Of a DNA stretch of 64,000 nt, positions 47,788 through 59,200 are shown piece by piece. The stretch is taken from assembly GCA_038503065.1 (NCBI GenBank), contig JBCAMK010000003.1:2542001-2606000 (forward strand), read 5' to 3'. A model generated the notes under the pieces. It saw nothing but the letters and a program-made list of their open reading frames with translations, was not told the DNA's origin and did no database searches. Positions within the stretch are counted from its first letter, which is position 1. Each line of letters begins with the position of its first letter. The position numbers were made by a program, and so were the translations under genes. Origin of the DNA: Paragyromitra xinjiangensis. Lineage: Eukaryota > Ascomycota > Pezizomycetes > Pezizales > Discinaceae.

Positions 47788-50076
47788 ATGCATCTCGCCT
47801 TTTTCCTTCCTATTCTAGCCTTTGTGGCATTATCTTCTCAGTCTCCTGTTAGCAAATACGTGCCGCGAAATGCTACAACAGAGCCATGTCAAGATGTCGC
47901 AAACTATATATCTTCTCTTCCGAATTCTACAGGTATAGTCCCATTGAGATATTAGTTATTGGGGGATATCTACTCATACAAATTTATAGAAACAACTACT
48001 ATTCCAGCGTCCCTTGCCTATAGCTGCCTGACCTCAATTCCTTTTAACTCCACAGCTACCGTATCCTTCATCAAAGAACTGAAGAATTTCTTCCAGTTCC
48101 AGTCGACATTAGCATATGCAGCAAACCCACCCCCAGTATCCCATGAGCGAGAAGCCGTCGATTTGATGGATGGGTTCAACCGGATTTTAGAGGCTGCTAC
48201 GAATAACGGATATAACAATAATTACGAGTTTGAGGCAGATTTAAGAATCTTGATCGGAAAACTTCATGATGGGCATGTCGTTTGGCAAAGCAATTGCCTG
48301 GAAGGCATTTTTATTTTCACCCATCCGTTCTATATCGTCTCGTTGGCCGATTCACCAGATGATATTCCAAAGATTTATGGCGCTGGTATGTTTGATGAAT
48401 TATATGCCACTCTCGTTGCACTTCCTTTCATAAGCTAACAGATACCTTAGCGGACTTCCCACAGGCAGTCACCGGAGTATCATCGAATAGTACTAGCAAT
48501 TATACTATCTCCGCGATTTGCGAGATAAACGATGTTCCTGTCAATGATTATCTCTCAAATTGGATCGAAACGACAGATACTTCATTCCATGACCCCGACA
48601 CTCGCTGGAATACCCTCTTTCGACGTCGCTCTGGAGGAATTTTTGACATAGGAGCGTTTGCTTCAAGCATCCTTTACCCAGGCGACAGTTTTACGGTAAC
48701 CTTCGAGAATGGCACTCAAAAGACCGTTGGCTGGCGTGCGCTAGTCATGAGTGATTTCACGGGCATTACCAGTGGGTTAGATCTGTTCCTTTCGCAATGC
48801 TTATCAGAAACTTCTTCAACCCCGACAACCAACGCCAATGAAACTTTGACGACTCCAACCACCTCTCCAACCACCTCTCCAGCCGCAGCGATCACTAAAC
48901 TGCCAGGCTATCCACTCCCTCATGATATATCTACGGATGGTGCCATCAGCACGTACCTCTTGGATGATAGCACCGGTGTTATCCTTATCAACACCTTCGA
49001 AGAGGAAGATTCAGAAAGTGGTCACGGGTTCCAAATGTTCCTCACGAGAGCCATCGGCGACTTGAAATCTTGCGGTGTTAAGCGTACGATCATCGATGTA
49101 ACTAGCAACGGTGGCGGTAGCATAGTCCTAGGCCTCGATACGTACAAGCAGTTTTTCCCAGATGTTGCACTCTGGGGTGCCTCCAATATGCGTGCCCACC
49201 CCGCAGCAGAGGTCTTCTTCCAGATAACTTCTGAGACCATCAATTCTCCTACCACCAATGAGACAGATAAATCTGATTTTGATGCAACTCCTTTCTCCTA
49301 CTACTTCCAACGCGATATAAAGGGCAATTACTTTCAGTCATGGGAAGAAGCGTATGGGCCCATTGAGCGCTACAATGATAGCTTCACGAACTTGACAAGA
49401 TGGGACATAGTGAACGAAAATGCGTTTGGATGGGATTTTAATGTTACGAATGGTGATGGGATCAGGAATGCTAGCTATGCTACCCCATGGGATGCGGAGA
49501 ACATTGTTATTGTAAGATCCTATGACATTCCAGATCTACTTGCAATTGTCAACCCAAACCTAATACTCTTGGTTTAGCTCGGTGATGGTGCTTGCTCATC
49601 TACCTGCACGACTTTCACCGAGGCGATGAGAGAAGCCGGAGTCCGCACCTTCGTCTATGGCGGCCGACCCAAGAAGGGTCCAATGCAAATGATTGGTGGT
49701 GTTGAAGGGTAAGGATACCCCGACCTTTAATATGACTTCTGTGAAAATCCAGTCTAACCACTCCCACAGAAGCCAAGTCTACACCTACGATCAACTTATC
49801 GCATTTTCGAATCAGGCACTGCTGTTGCATCCTGAAAAGGCTGATGAATGGAGCTCCTTCCTTCCGGGAAATCTCACCTTTACGCCATATCCCGACTACA
49901 GCACACCAACTATTAATCTCAGGAACTCTTTTCGAAAAACCAAGACTCCTCTCATGAACATTCCCCTCGAATATGTTTATGATGCTGCAGACTTCAGGGT
50001 TCAAATGACCGAAGACTTCTACACTGATATCTCTGAGCTCTGGGAGGAAGTTGCATGTAGAGTTTGGGGCGAATAA
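47788..50076 (+). CDS. Secreted S41-type (tail-specific-like) serine protease, 682 aa
   Basis: Five exons, 47788-47932, 47990-48385, 48442-49511, 49578-49708 and 49770-50076; introns are 57, 56, 66 and 61 bp and all phases agree. A signal peptide (MHLAFFLPILAFVALSS) is followed by several N-glycosylation sites. The family core is visible as IIDVTSNGGGSIVLGLDTYKQ (the GG strand before the active site) and LGDGACSSTCTTFTEAMREA with the likely nucleophile S545, then VYGGRPKKGPMQMIGG. A Thr/Pro/Ser linker (TTPTTSPTTSPAAA, about residue 390) divides two parts. The role is extracellular protein degradation, as inferred for fungal CPAF/S41-type proteins. Intron 3 lies just before the catalytic exon. 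Looks complete and active. Confidence 0.9.
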
Positions 50077-51818
50077 GTGATTTTGGTTTGTAAGAGCTAG
50101 TTCAGATATTTTATTTGTCAACGTTTTTTTTCTTTGTTGCATTTTCATTTCGTCTTCCCTTTCATGACGATGCATCTACACTTACATCGATACCCTCATT
50201 AAAGGTGTTTACTTTTGTTACTTTTCAGATACATGTACTTATGATCCTAATGTCAACGAAGCCTCTAGTAAGGAGGTTAGCCGTTCAACTCCAGTTAGAT
50301 ACTTTTATTTATTTAAAATACATCGGCTAAATGACGAGGAAATCCAGCATCGAAGTCTACAGCATCATTATCATCGTCTGATTCCTCCACTATTGCATTG
50401 TCATGATCGCTTTTTCCTGATGAGTCCAACCCACGCCATGACCAATCCTTTAATCCTTCTAGTATAGTAGCGGTTTCTAGCCCATTAATTGAGATATCTG
50501 CATCACAGCTACCATCGATCGGAAGTGATAGCCCTACAACTCGGAATGCTTTCACAGTAATATGCTGTTTCTCAGTACTGAATCGTTCCCACGCTTCTCC
50601 AACAGCCCAAGCAGTCATAACACGACACCTACCAATGGCACTACTTTTAAGTTTGACTCCTGCTGCTTCAATTCGGGCTTCTTCTTCTTGTATTTTATCC
50701 AGCTGTTCTTCTAAGATTTCCTGTTTGGTCTTGTGTTAGTTTTTGGTATTTGTAGTGGGATATAATTAATAAATTAAACTTACATGAAGAATATCTTTAA
50801 ATAGCCGATTGATTGAAAAATCTAGTGGCTAGACTAGCCCAGTATAACCACCGGGAATCCATGAGATTCTAATGTCATGTGCAAGAAAGGTATCCACAAC
50901 ATCCTCAGTTTTGTGAGGAGCAAAAAGGTCAATTGCGAGAAGAGTTGGCTGATTATTCAGAACAGGTACGAGTTGTTCATCAATCCATTGAACCATGTTC
51001 TTGGAATTAGCATATGCGGTAGGGTTAAATTTTACTACCACTCATAAGTCATATTCTTTTTACTCAGCCACAAGCGTACCCTTTCCTCTAAAGAATATCA
51101 ATGGCTTAACTCGAGGTACACCATCTGCAAATACAGTTAATTGTACGGTGCCTTGTCGTTTATCCCATCCACTTTACTTTGATGCCTTCATCCAGACCGT
51201 TTTCGCCAGTGTGTTATATGTTTGACCGGAAAGAAACTCAAAAGGGATGGGGTTTGGTCCATGTTGCAGATATTTTTTTAGGCGGTATCATCCAACATCA
51301 TCCTGTGGTGTATCACCCAATCATTGCTCGCCATCCGGCTGGATTTGTGAATTTCGTCGATTAAAACACGCCCAATTGATGATAATAGTTTGGTAATCAA
51401 TCGGAAGTTTACTAGATGTGTTTGTACCGAACTGTAATGAGATATTATACCAAGATAGAAAGCCGTGAAACCAACCATTTGAGAATCGAAAATCTCCTAC
51501 CTCTTGAGGATAAAATATTACCCATAAAGTTTTGCAATTCTGTCGAAACCATCCTCTTCTAACAATTCTCCCTTTCTCTCTTGTTTGAACAAACAACTCG
51601 TACAACTTGGTTTCCATCTCAATCCATGGCCTTACACTTGTCCGATTTGGACGAGTTTTGCCGAGACTTTACAACAGTTGAGGCTCGCTAGTTTCCCATC
51701 GAGTTAAATTTGAGGTGGGAATTTTGAATCGTTCTGAAATCTCTGCCCGATTTGGTTGACGTGATCTTGTAGGGCCGATTGGAATAACTGTGTGTTGCTA
51801 GTATGAGAGAACTCGCAA

Positions 51819-52852
51819 TGACATCAGCAAAAATAATTATCTCCTCCCAGAGCTCCGGGAGGCTCGAGAGACCCAGGGAAATGTTGTGCCTTCGGGGACG
51901 CGCTAGTTGCGAGCCACCTCCTCCAGGAGACTCATGGAGGAGCCAGCAAAGCCTCCGGGAGCCTCCAGGAGATCGATACAGGCGCTCCCAGTCGCTCCAG
52001 AGAGACCTGTGGAGAAGCATAAGTTACGCCTATCACCCTTCTCAGTTGGCCGATGTCACGCTGTCACCCAAGTTTGGAGCATAATTCTGTCTATTATTAT
52101 GGACTATCTGATGGACTATCTGATGGATCTATATGCTTCGAACGAGCCCCTGTATCCTGCCTACGCTGCTGCTTCCCACCTATACCTCTTCAGCCTATCT
52201 TGCCTATTCAGAGCGCGCTGCCGAGGCTGTCAGCCAGAGGATTCGGGGGGCTGCGTGGGAGGGCTTTTGGGAGTCGATTCAGCCGTGGATTCGGAGGCTC
52301 AGAAACAGCCGATTCGGAGTCTATCCAGGAGAATATTCAGCAGTCAATTCAGCAGTTGATTCGGAGTCTATTCAGGAGTCGATTTAGCAGTCGATTCACG
52401 CGTCGATTCGTGACCTCCCAGTGAGAAGATTCGGAGGCTCCGAAGCAATGGATTTGGCTGCTGTTTGGTAGTCGATTCAATGTTTCTTATGGAGACTATT
52501 CAGAGTTAGCAACCGTAGCTATTAGAAAGGCGTAGATGGAGATAGTAGAGGTCACGGTACAGGTGTTGGGGAGATATAGGGGATGACGGTAGGGGAAATG
52601 AATAGGGGCGGGACAGCGTGGAATTGACAGAAATTCTTCTGGGTCCTGAGGGGTCAGGGCTATCCTAAGCGATATCGGCCGGAGATGCAGTATTATGCAT
52701 ATGACTCCAGGAGGATATGGCTCTCCAAGGGAGTCGCAATATCCCCCAGGAGGTGACAGTTGCGCACGGCCTGCTGCAGGAGGCTTGGGAGGAAACCGTC
52801 TCCCGGGGAGCCACAGCCAAACTCCCGGAGGCACATCTCCTCCCGCTGATGA
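51819..52852. mobile_element. Insertion of about 1.03 kb inside the transposase pseudogene
   Basis: Transposase homology stops at 52853 and resumes at about 51818. The ends are short inverted repeats: TGACATCAGC at the left, GCTGATGA at the right. The interior has GGAG/CTCC-rich segments near both ends and a run of GATTCGGAG/GATTCAGCAG-type units at about 52260-52410. No transposase was recognised. It may be a non-autonomous element of another superfamily. Exact ends and target duplication are uncertain. Confidence 0.6.
52260..52440. repeat. Degenerate tandem repeats, GATTCGGAG / GTCGATTCA units
   Basis: Units such as GATTCGGAGTCTAT, CAGCAGTTGATTCGGAG and AGTCGATT recur about every 15-20 bp across 180 bp. 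They are open in several frames but have no recognised protein. Confidence 0.6.
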
Positions 52853-53029
52853 TTTATATTGTACTGTGTAGGATCGGTGAGGAATTTTGATTGCAAGAGG
52901 TGATGCAAGAGGTCGCTCAGCAATGGATTTTCGCTTGGGACCTGGTCTTTTCTTCGTCACCCGCCGCAATTGAGGTTTGTAGAACTTATCTGCTTCAATC
53001 GGCTGAAGTACCAATGATTTGGGAGGCAT

Positions 53030-54105
53030 TTTCTGGATCTTCGGAGTTACTGCTAGAACGTAAGTTCAGCCACCCGGAAAGCACTGAAGCTGAGAACCCC
53101 TTCTTCTTCGCTCAGTTGGGGCTGAATTGGGCAAGATGATTGACTTAGATTTTGAGTCAATGGCTTTGATTCAGAACGCCCGAACTCTATTTTAACCCTC
53201 TGTGTGACCGGCCGCTGTCGACAGTTAATATGATAAGCTACGTGTATATAACATTACAGTTCTGCAGCTTAGATCGCTATCAGAATAACCATCTATGGTC
53301 ACGGCTAAAACAAATAATATAATCTGCCGTAGCCACGCAACTACGCCGCTTCAGTACATGTCTGCGAGTCATTAGCACGGCGGGCTACCAAAATTAGTCT
53401 AAAATGACCGTCAGCAAATTAATCTCTTCTTTTCTCCTACAGATTACCTAAGTAATTCCTCCTGTCAGCTGTAAACTCTGTCGACTATCTTTCAGAATGT
53501 TATTACTGCCTACAGAATGAAAGTAAAGCGTGAATTTCTGTCACTTCCGTCTCTCTTAGGTGGGCATTATAGACTGGGCTCATTATCTTCTCTCAAATTC
53601 AAAATCCTCTAAGTAATTCATCATAGCCTAGTTGACCAATTTAGCATCTGATGGGTTGTCCAAGGAATCCATTACTTAAGTTAAGCTGCATCAAGCCGCG
53701 GAAATCGCTAACGATTATCTGTTGCCGCGGTGGCGTGGGCCAAGAATGGCAATGCTGAACTGTAGATCGTAAGCGCGCTATCAGCCTTGTGAGCCTTGGG
53801 TTTCAGAGTAGAAGCGGCGAAAACCAAGAATATAATAGAGGGAAATGCCGAAGAATGACTTGGTAACTAATTCTAACTGCTTATTCCTAGCTGCGCCTAC
53901 CAGACACAGCCTCTTCTTATTCGCTAGCTTTCCCTATCAACCTCACCTTTACTATATCATATAAGTAACAAGACCACCACTGACTAGCCATCCAATTCGC
54001 CGTTTTACATTCCCGAGTAACCTTTAGCCCAACCTTCATTTCCTTTGATATTCCATATAAAAGAAGTCGATAACGAAAGCAGCAACTCAAATCTCCCAAT
54101 CAATC
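53030..54105. other. Intergenic, transposon flank and patatin promoter
   Basis: No supported gene. A short hairpin ATTGACTTAGATTTTGAGTCAAT lies near 53141. The TATAAAAGAAG run near 54056 may be the TATA element of the patatin gene, 50 bp before its ATG. Confidence 0.5.
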
Positions 54106-56294
54106 ATGTCTGCTTCACACTTGTCTCCGCTACGTCTCCTTTCACTCGATGGCGGCGGAGTTCGTGGTCTCAGCTCACTTATGATCCTCAAAGATATCAT
54201 GGAAAGTGTCTCCGAAGAAGAGAAGAAACTTAAGTTACGGGATCCTATGGATGACACTCACCTCAAGCCTTGTGATTATTTCGATCTTATTGGCGGTATG
54301 CCCGTTTCTCCTTACACCCCTCTATCGAACCACCAATTCTAATAAACTTGATAGGAACCTCTACTGGTGGCATCATCGCAATCCTACTCTCACGCTTACG
54401 CCTTGATGTCCCTTCATGTATTAAGATCTACACCGCTCTCGCTGAAGAAATCTTCAAGAACGATCGATGTATCAACACCTTCGGCTTCAAGCTCCGCGTC
54501 GCCCAAACCCGCTTCTCAGGCGCGGCACTAGAGAAAGCAATCAAGACTGTCTTAAAGGATAATGGTTTCAGTCCGGAGGAACGGATGTGGGATGATACCC
54601 TTTTTAAAAATCTCGAAAACGAATTCGAGGGCCCAGGCAGATTGGCCACCAACGAACTCCCAAAGATGGAAGTGACCGAGAATGGCAAAGCCAAGGAGGT
54701 TATGGAGGAGAGTCGCAATCATCACAGTATGAAATCAACCGCAACAAGCTCCCCCGTGTCAAATGTCAAACGAACATTCTCCATGTCACTGAAAAGCCGC
54801 AAAAAGACCGGGTTAGACATTCCACATAAACCGGAAAAGGCCACCGAAAGAGCACCTACATTAACTAAAGGGAAACCTTCTGGAACCGGGTGCTGCGGCC
54901 TCGTTGTTGCAGTCTATAAGCATGCCGTTGGCGTTCCAAAATTATTCCTTACTTGCGACTCCAATGACAAAGAGACCAAGATCTGGCAGGCTCTCCGAGC
55001 TACATCTGCTGCACCTTCATTCTTTGAGGAGATCTCATTCGGATCACCTAAGATAACATACATCGATGGGGGACTAGGATATAACTCACCTTGTGCGGAA
55101 GTAGACTTCCAGGCCAAATCCATCTGGAAGGGCAGGGCCGTTGGCTGTGTTGTGAGTATCGGAACAGGACTACAAACTGTACCGAACATCCGAAAGACTA
55201 GTTGGCTTCCGTTCGGACTCCATGACGACATCTCAGTTGCGGCTGCGGTTGTAAAGATGGCAACTAGTACCACCAGGGTCGATAACGAGATGCAGAGGAT
55301 GTACAGGGATACAGAGACAAAATATCATCGCTGGGACGTGGACAGCGGGCTGGAAGATATTTCGCTTGAGCAATGGATGAAGGAAGATGAGATGGGTAGC
55401 GCCTCTCGAAGGTATATGGAAGATCCTGATCAGAAAATTCGGAAAACAAAACTTGCGAAAACTCTCACCAAGCTCTCGGCCGGCCTAAGGGTCATCGAAT
55501 GCTCAGCTGGGAGGTTCAGAATAGGGATGAAGGGTGACGGCCTCACTGCCAGAGATCCAGCGAACCCGGCAGTTCCTTGTTGGCTCTTGGAGGACCTAGA
55601 TCTCAGGACTGGATATCCCCTCGGAATGGACGCTTACGTCCAAGATGACAAAGATCGCAGCGAAAAAAGAAAATGCGTGGAAGGACCTATCCTGCCAGTA
55701 GAGATGGATCTTGATGGAGACGGCCAGAGGAGCGAGGCGCAAGTCATCACCTGTTGCCGAGCCGACGATGCCTGCTTGCGTACTCTTATCTCAGGTATCC
55801 CACAAGGAAGATACAGTGTTCGATTCATTGTTTGTTTCTATAAACAAGACCCCTCAAGTCCCGTTGATTCTCCGCAAACCCGAAACTTTCACAATGCATG
55901 GCCAAAATCGGGCGAAGAGATATCCAGGCATGTGGATTCAGACCCTCCTATCAATCTCATCTTCTCGGCAGGTAGACCATACGACTCAAAAACTTTCACT
56001 CATCGTTATGTCGACCCTGTTATTTCTGCAGATGCTGTTCCTGTCCTTTTGCAACCTGACGCGATCCGAGTGAGAATCGATGAAGGCCTATGGAGTCAGC
56101 AGCAAGGAAAGGGCTGGTTTGAGATTCGAGGCGAGGTCGAGCTGGAAATTGGCCTTGAGGGAGAGGTTGGAATTGTCGTCAGCAAAATATTGGAGAAAAA
56201 GAGCCGCTGGATCGGGGGATGGAGCTTCGGTGGTGTAAGATTGGTGCCAGTTCGGCTTGAAGCTGGATTAAAAGAGTCAAATCACGCGAAATGA
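54106..56294 (+). CDS. Patatin-like phospholipase, 709 aa
   Basis: Two exons, 54106-54295 and 54355-56294, with a 59-bp intron (GTATGC..GATAG). The patatin signatures are intact: the oxyanion loop DGGGVRG at residues 15-21, the nucleophile elbow G64-T-S66-T-G68 (split by the intron) and the catalytic aspartate in DGGLGYNSP (D301). Serine and aspartate form the dyad used to cleave acyl chains from phospholipids or neutral lipids. The insert between them (about residues 150-250, Lys/Ser-rich) and the long C-terminal region (residues 350-709) extend beyond the basic domain; the latter may be beta-rich and regulatory. No signal peptide, so probably cytosolic or membrane-attached. A TATAAA lies 50 bp upstream. 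Confidence 0.9.
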
Positions 56295-59200
56295 ATATTA
56301 GTTGTGTTTGATGCCATCTAAGAAAAACATTGTTTTTTGTTCCGTTGGTGTATTTAGATTAGATGGTTTTTAATATATTTGTTCGTTTTTTTCTGGTACG
56401 TTTGCTTCTACAAATTATACATACGGTAGAGTATTTATTAGCTTCGGACCTTGGGCCCTGTCAAATCGCTCCACTCTTTATTTCGTCCTTCTACCCTAGT
56501 CTTTGCTGAGCTTAATATTATTGTCTTAACCTCTACAGCTCGCTTCCAGACAAGCGAATGGATTTTACTAAAGCTATTAGCACTCGAGTATGGCAACGAA
56601 AACTTACCGAGCTGTCAACTGAGAGCCTATTATGAAGCCAAAGAGATGCACATGCACTATGAACAGCCCACAGCTGCAATAATTGTAGCCCCTCTACCAA
56701 ATCGCGTTCTCCAAAGTCAAGCCAGGCCAACATCAGGCATGCGCCTGCCTACATATAGAATAGAACTCCCCCCCCGGGATGAAGCAAATACCTCTCAATT
56801 GTCATCACGTTGCAATTGTAGTAAGTCTTGTGCGTACAATTATCGATCGCAAAAGCGGGGTAACGTCTAAGTGGCCAGACAGAGCAGACGCGTCAACCAT
56901 TATGCTGCGCGGCCACGTTCATTATAATTATATTAGACACAGATTTGCGAAGGTAGATTTTTTTGAGATGAATTCGAAAAATAATCCTAGCCCTAGTTTA
57001 GCAGCTCTAAAAGCACACACCCACGACCTTCAGTCGCGACTGATATATTTATATCAGGTACTCTTGGAGGAACTACAGGCCCGGAGGATGCGAGTGCAGT
57101 TCTCATTCACGGAATAGCCCCTACCTAAAATATCAAGACAAAATATTATCGTGGGGGCTCAGACAGTGTATAATCTTGTTCCATAAATCACTCGCTCAGG
57201 ATAGGGGCGGAACTAACCTCATACTCTCGAATATTTCCTTCATAAGGTACTCGAATTAGGAGCTTAAGTATCATAACATCCTCAAGAGGAAGACAACAGC
57301 TACACGCAAAAGGATACGACGAAGTATACTAAAACACTAAACACAATGATAGCGCAAGCCAACACTATGATAACAATAGTGCAATACTATAACCACCTGA
57401 ATCTGTGATACCTAGGTGAGTCAATGTTTTAACTTTAGCTCGAGAAAGTGTGTGTAATTTTAAATTTAGAAGCTTAGTTTTCACGCCTAATCATATTCAC
57501 ATTTGCCTTTGAACTTCTATACTTGTGCCTCATAGGCTCTACTCACTTAAATTTCCTTAACCGAGCCCATCACCCCACTTGTATGGAGAAGATTGGATCT
57601 GATAGAACTGGGGGAAGATCGCCATTGTATTCGCGTTATGATAGCGTGCTTGGGCGCAAAACGCCGAAGCCATCTGTAGCAGAATGAGTACTCGTGAGCC
57701 TTCGATTTGTATTTAGACGCCACTAATAAGTGTAGGAGGCAAGAGCCACCCAGAATTTCGTCTATGATATACGAGGGTCGAGTAGATATAGGTTGATAGC
57801 CTACTTTAGATCGTGTATTGCAGAGTTTCAAAATTAGAACTTACAGGCGCTCGATTGTTCTAACACGTGAAGACTTTGCTATCGCGACAATATAAAATAT
57901 CTGGGATTATCGTAAATCCTACTTGAATAGTAAGAGTTGCCCGTAAATTAGCTTTGTACTCATTTCAAGCGCCTTTGGCCAGCCGTTGCGGTTCAATAAC
58001 CTGCAGAAGATACACATAATGGTATGGGCTTTCGAAGGCACTGGGGTTGATAACCCCTAGGTTGAGGTAAACGGAAATTGTTTTCATATCAATGTTATAA
58101 ACCGCTGAAGTGAACGCGTGCTTTGAGAAGGTGTCGTATGATGTTTATTTGTGGTAGGTACGTCACCATCGGATGTTTTAGTCAGACCCGTTGAGTAGAT
58201 CGACGGTACCCCAAACCCTTCAGACGGCTTTTAGCTTCTATATTTTTCCGTAATTCGTGCAATCGCTATTCCTGCCTTATAGGCTCTCAATATATAATGA
58301 TTAGCTCGTGATTATATTGGTGCCCAACACTATTTTCTACCAACCTCCGCAGTGGAGTACTCGTTTGTGTTACTATTCAATATCAGGGCACTATAGGTTA
58401 CCTATATTTATATAATTCGCGGTTCCTATCCGCACTGCTAATACGTAATGGAGTGAACTCCGATAAAAAAATACCACCCGAAACGTGTTTCATGTTTCAT
58501 GTTTCATTGCGGCTCATTTTCGTGATACAGGCAAAATTGAAGCTGTTTCCTTTTTCCTACTTCCCCGGAACGAGCTTATCGTGGCTACCTACATAAGCGA
58601 GCAGCATGGGCGGCCTGGCATGCAACTGCAGTCTGCGGGTGCAAGGTGCCATCCGAGTCCTTCCTTGTTTATGTTGTTATTCCACCTGCATCTCTGACCG
58701 TTCGACAGCTGCCCCTGAAGGTCAAGGGGTTTAAACTTTAGTTAGGGATGAGATTTTCGTGAGAAGGAAAATTCTCCGAACTGCGGACTGCAAACGGATA
58801 TCTATAACTATCATGTGTATGACCGTCCAGTCGAGCCGCGACTGCAGTTGTTTCCGTCTTTACCAAGACGCCTCATGGCGAGGTCGCTCACTTGTCGAGA
58901 GCTGTAGATTTTATTCCCACTTCGTTTGTTTGATTGGATATGGTGGGGCGAATTGGTAGGCCTGTTGTTGATGGCATAATAATCCGGAGCATGGTCCTCA
59001 CAAGGAAAAAGTCCAACAGGGATGATTGTTTTCCTTGGTTTCATTTTATCATCGCTGCTGGGCGAAAACAATGGATGCCGATTTCCCTAGTCTTGAGTGG
59101 AGGGAACAAATACAGTCGCTCCTGGGTCAGCGACGAGACTGGGCCAGTGACGAACAGGGGTCTAGAGAGGAGTAAAGCAACGAGTATCAATGGCTTAGGG

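Larger units (their letters stand above)
50313..53029 (-). pseudogene. pogo/Fot-type DDE transposase, interrupted and RIP-mutated
   Basis: The N terminus at 53029 reads MPPKSLVLQPIEADKFYKPQ with a basic PGPKRK patch, then RSYTVQYK, where a second element (51819-52852) breaks the frame. It resumes with RVLSY(stop)QHTVIPIGPT, a helix-turn-helix ERFKIPTSNLTRW, a DNA-binding-like WFRQN..FRFSNGWFHGFL, and the DDE core with LLAIDLFAPHKTEDV and PLD. The C-terminal part follows a likely 54-bp intron near 50740-50793. In-frame stops lie at 50829-50831, 51042-51044, 51060-51062 and 51174-51176, among others. CAA/CAG or CGA changed to TAA/TAG/TGA would explain most of them. In the family the protein cuts and pastes at TA sites. 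This copy cannot be active. Terminal repeats were not located. Confidence 0.85.
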
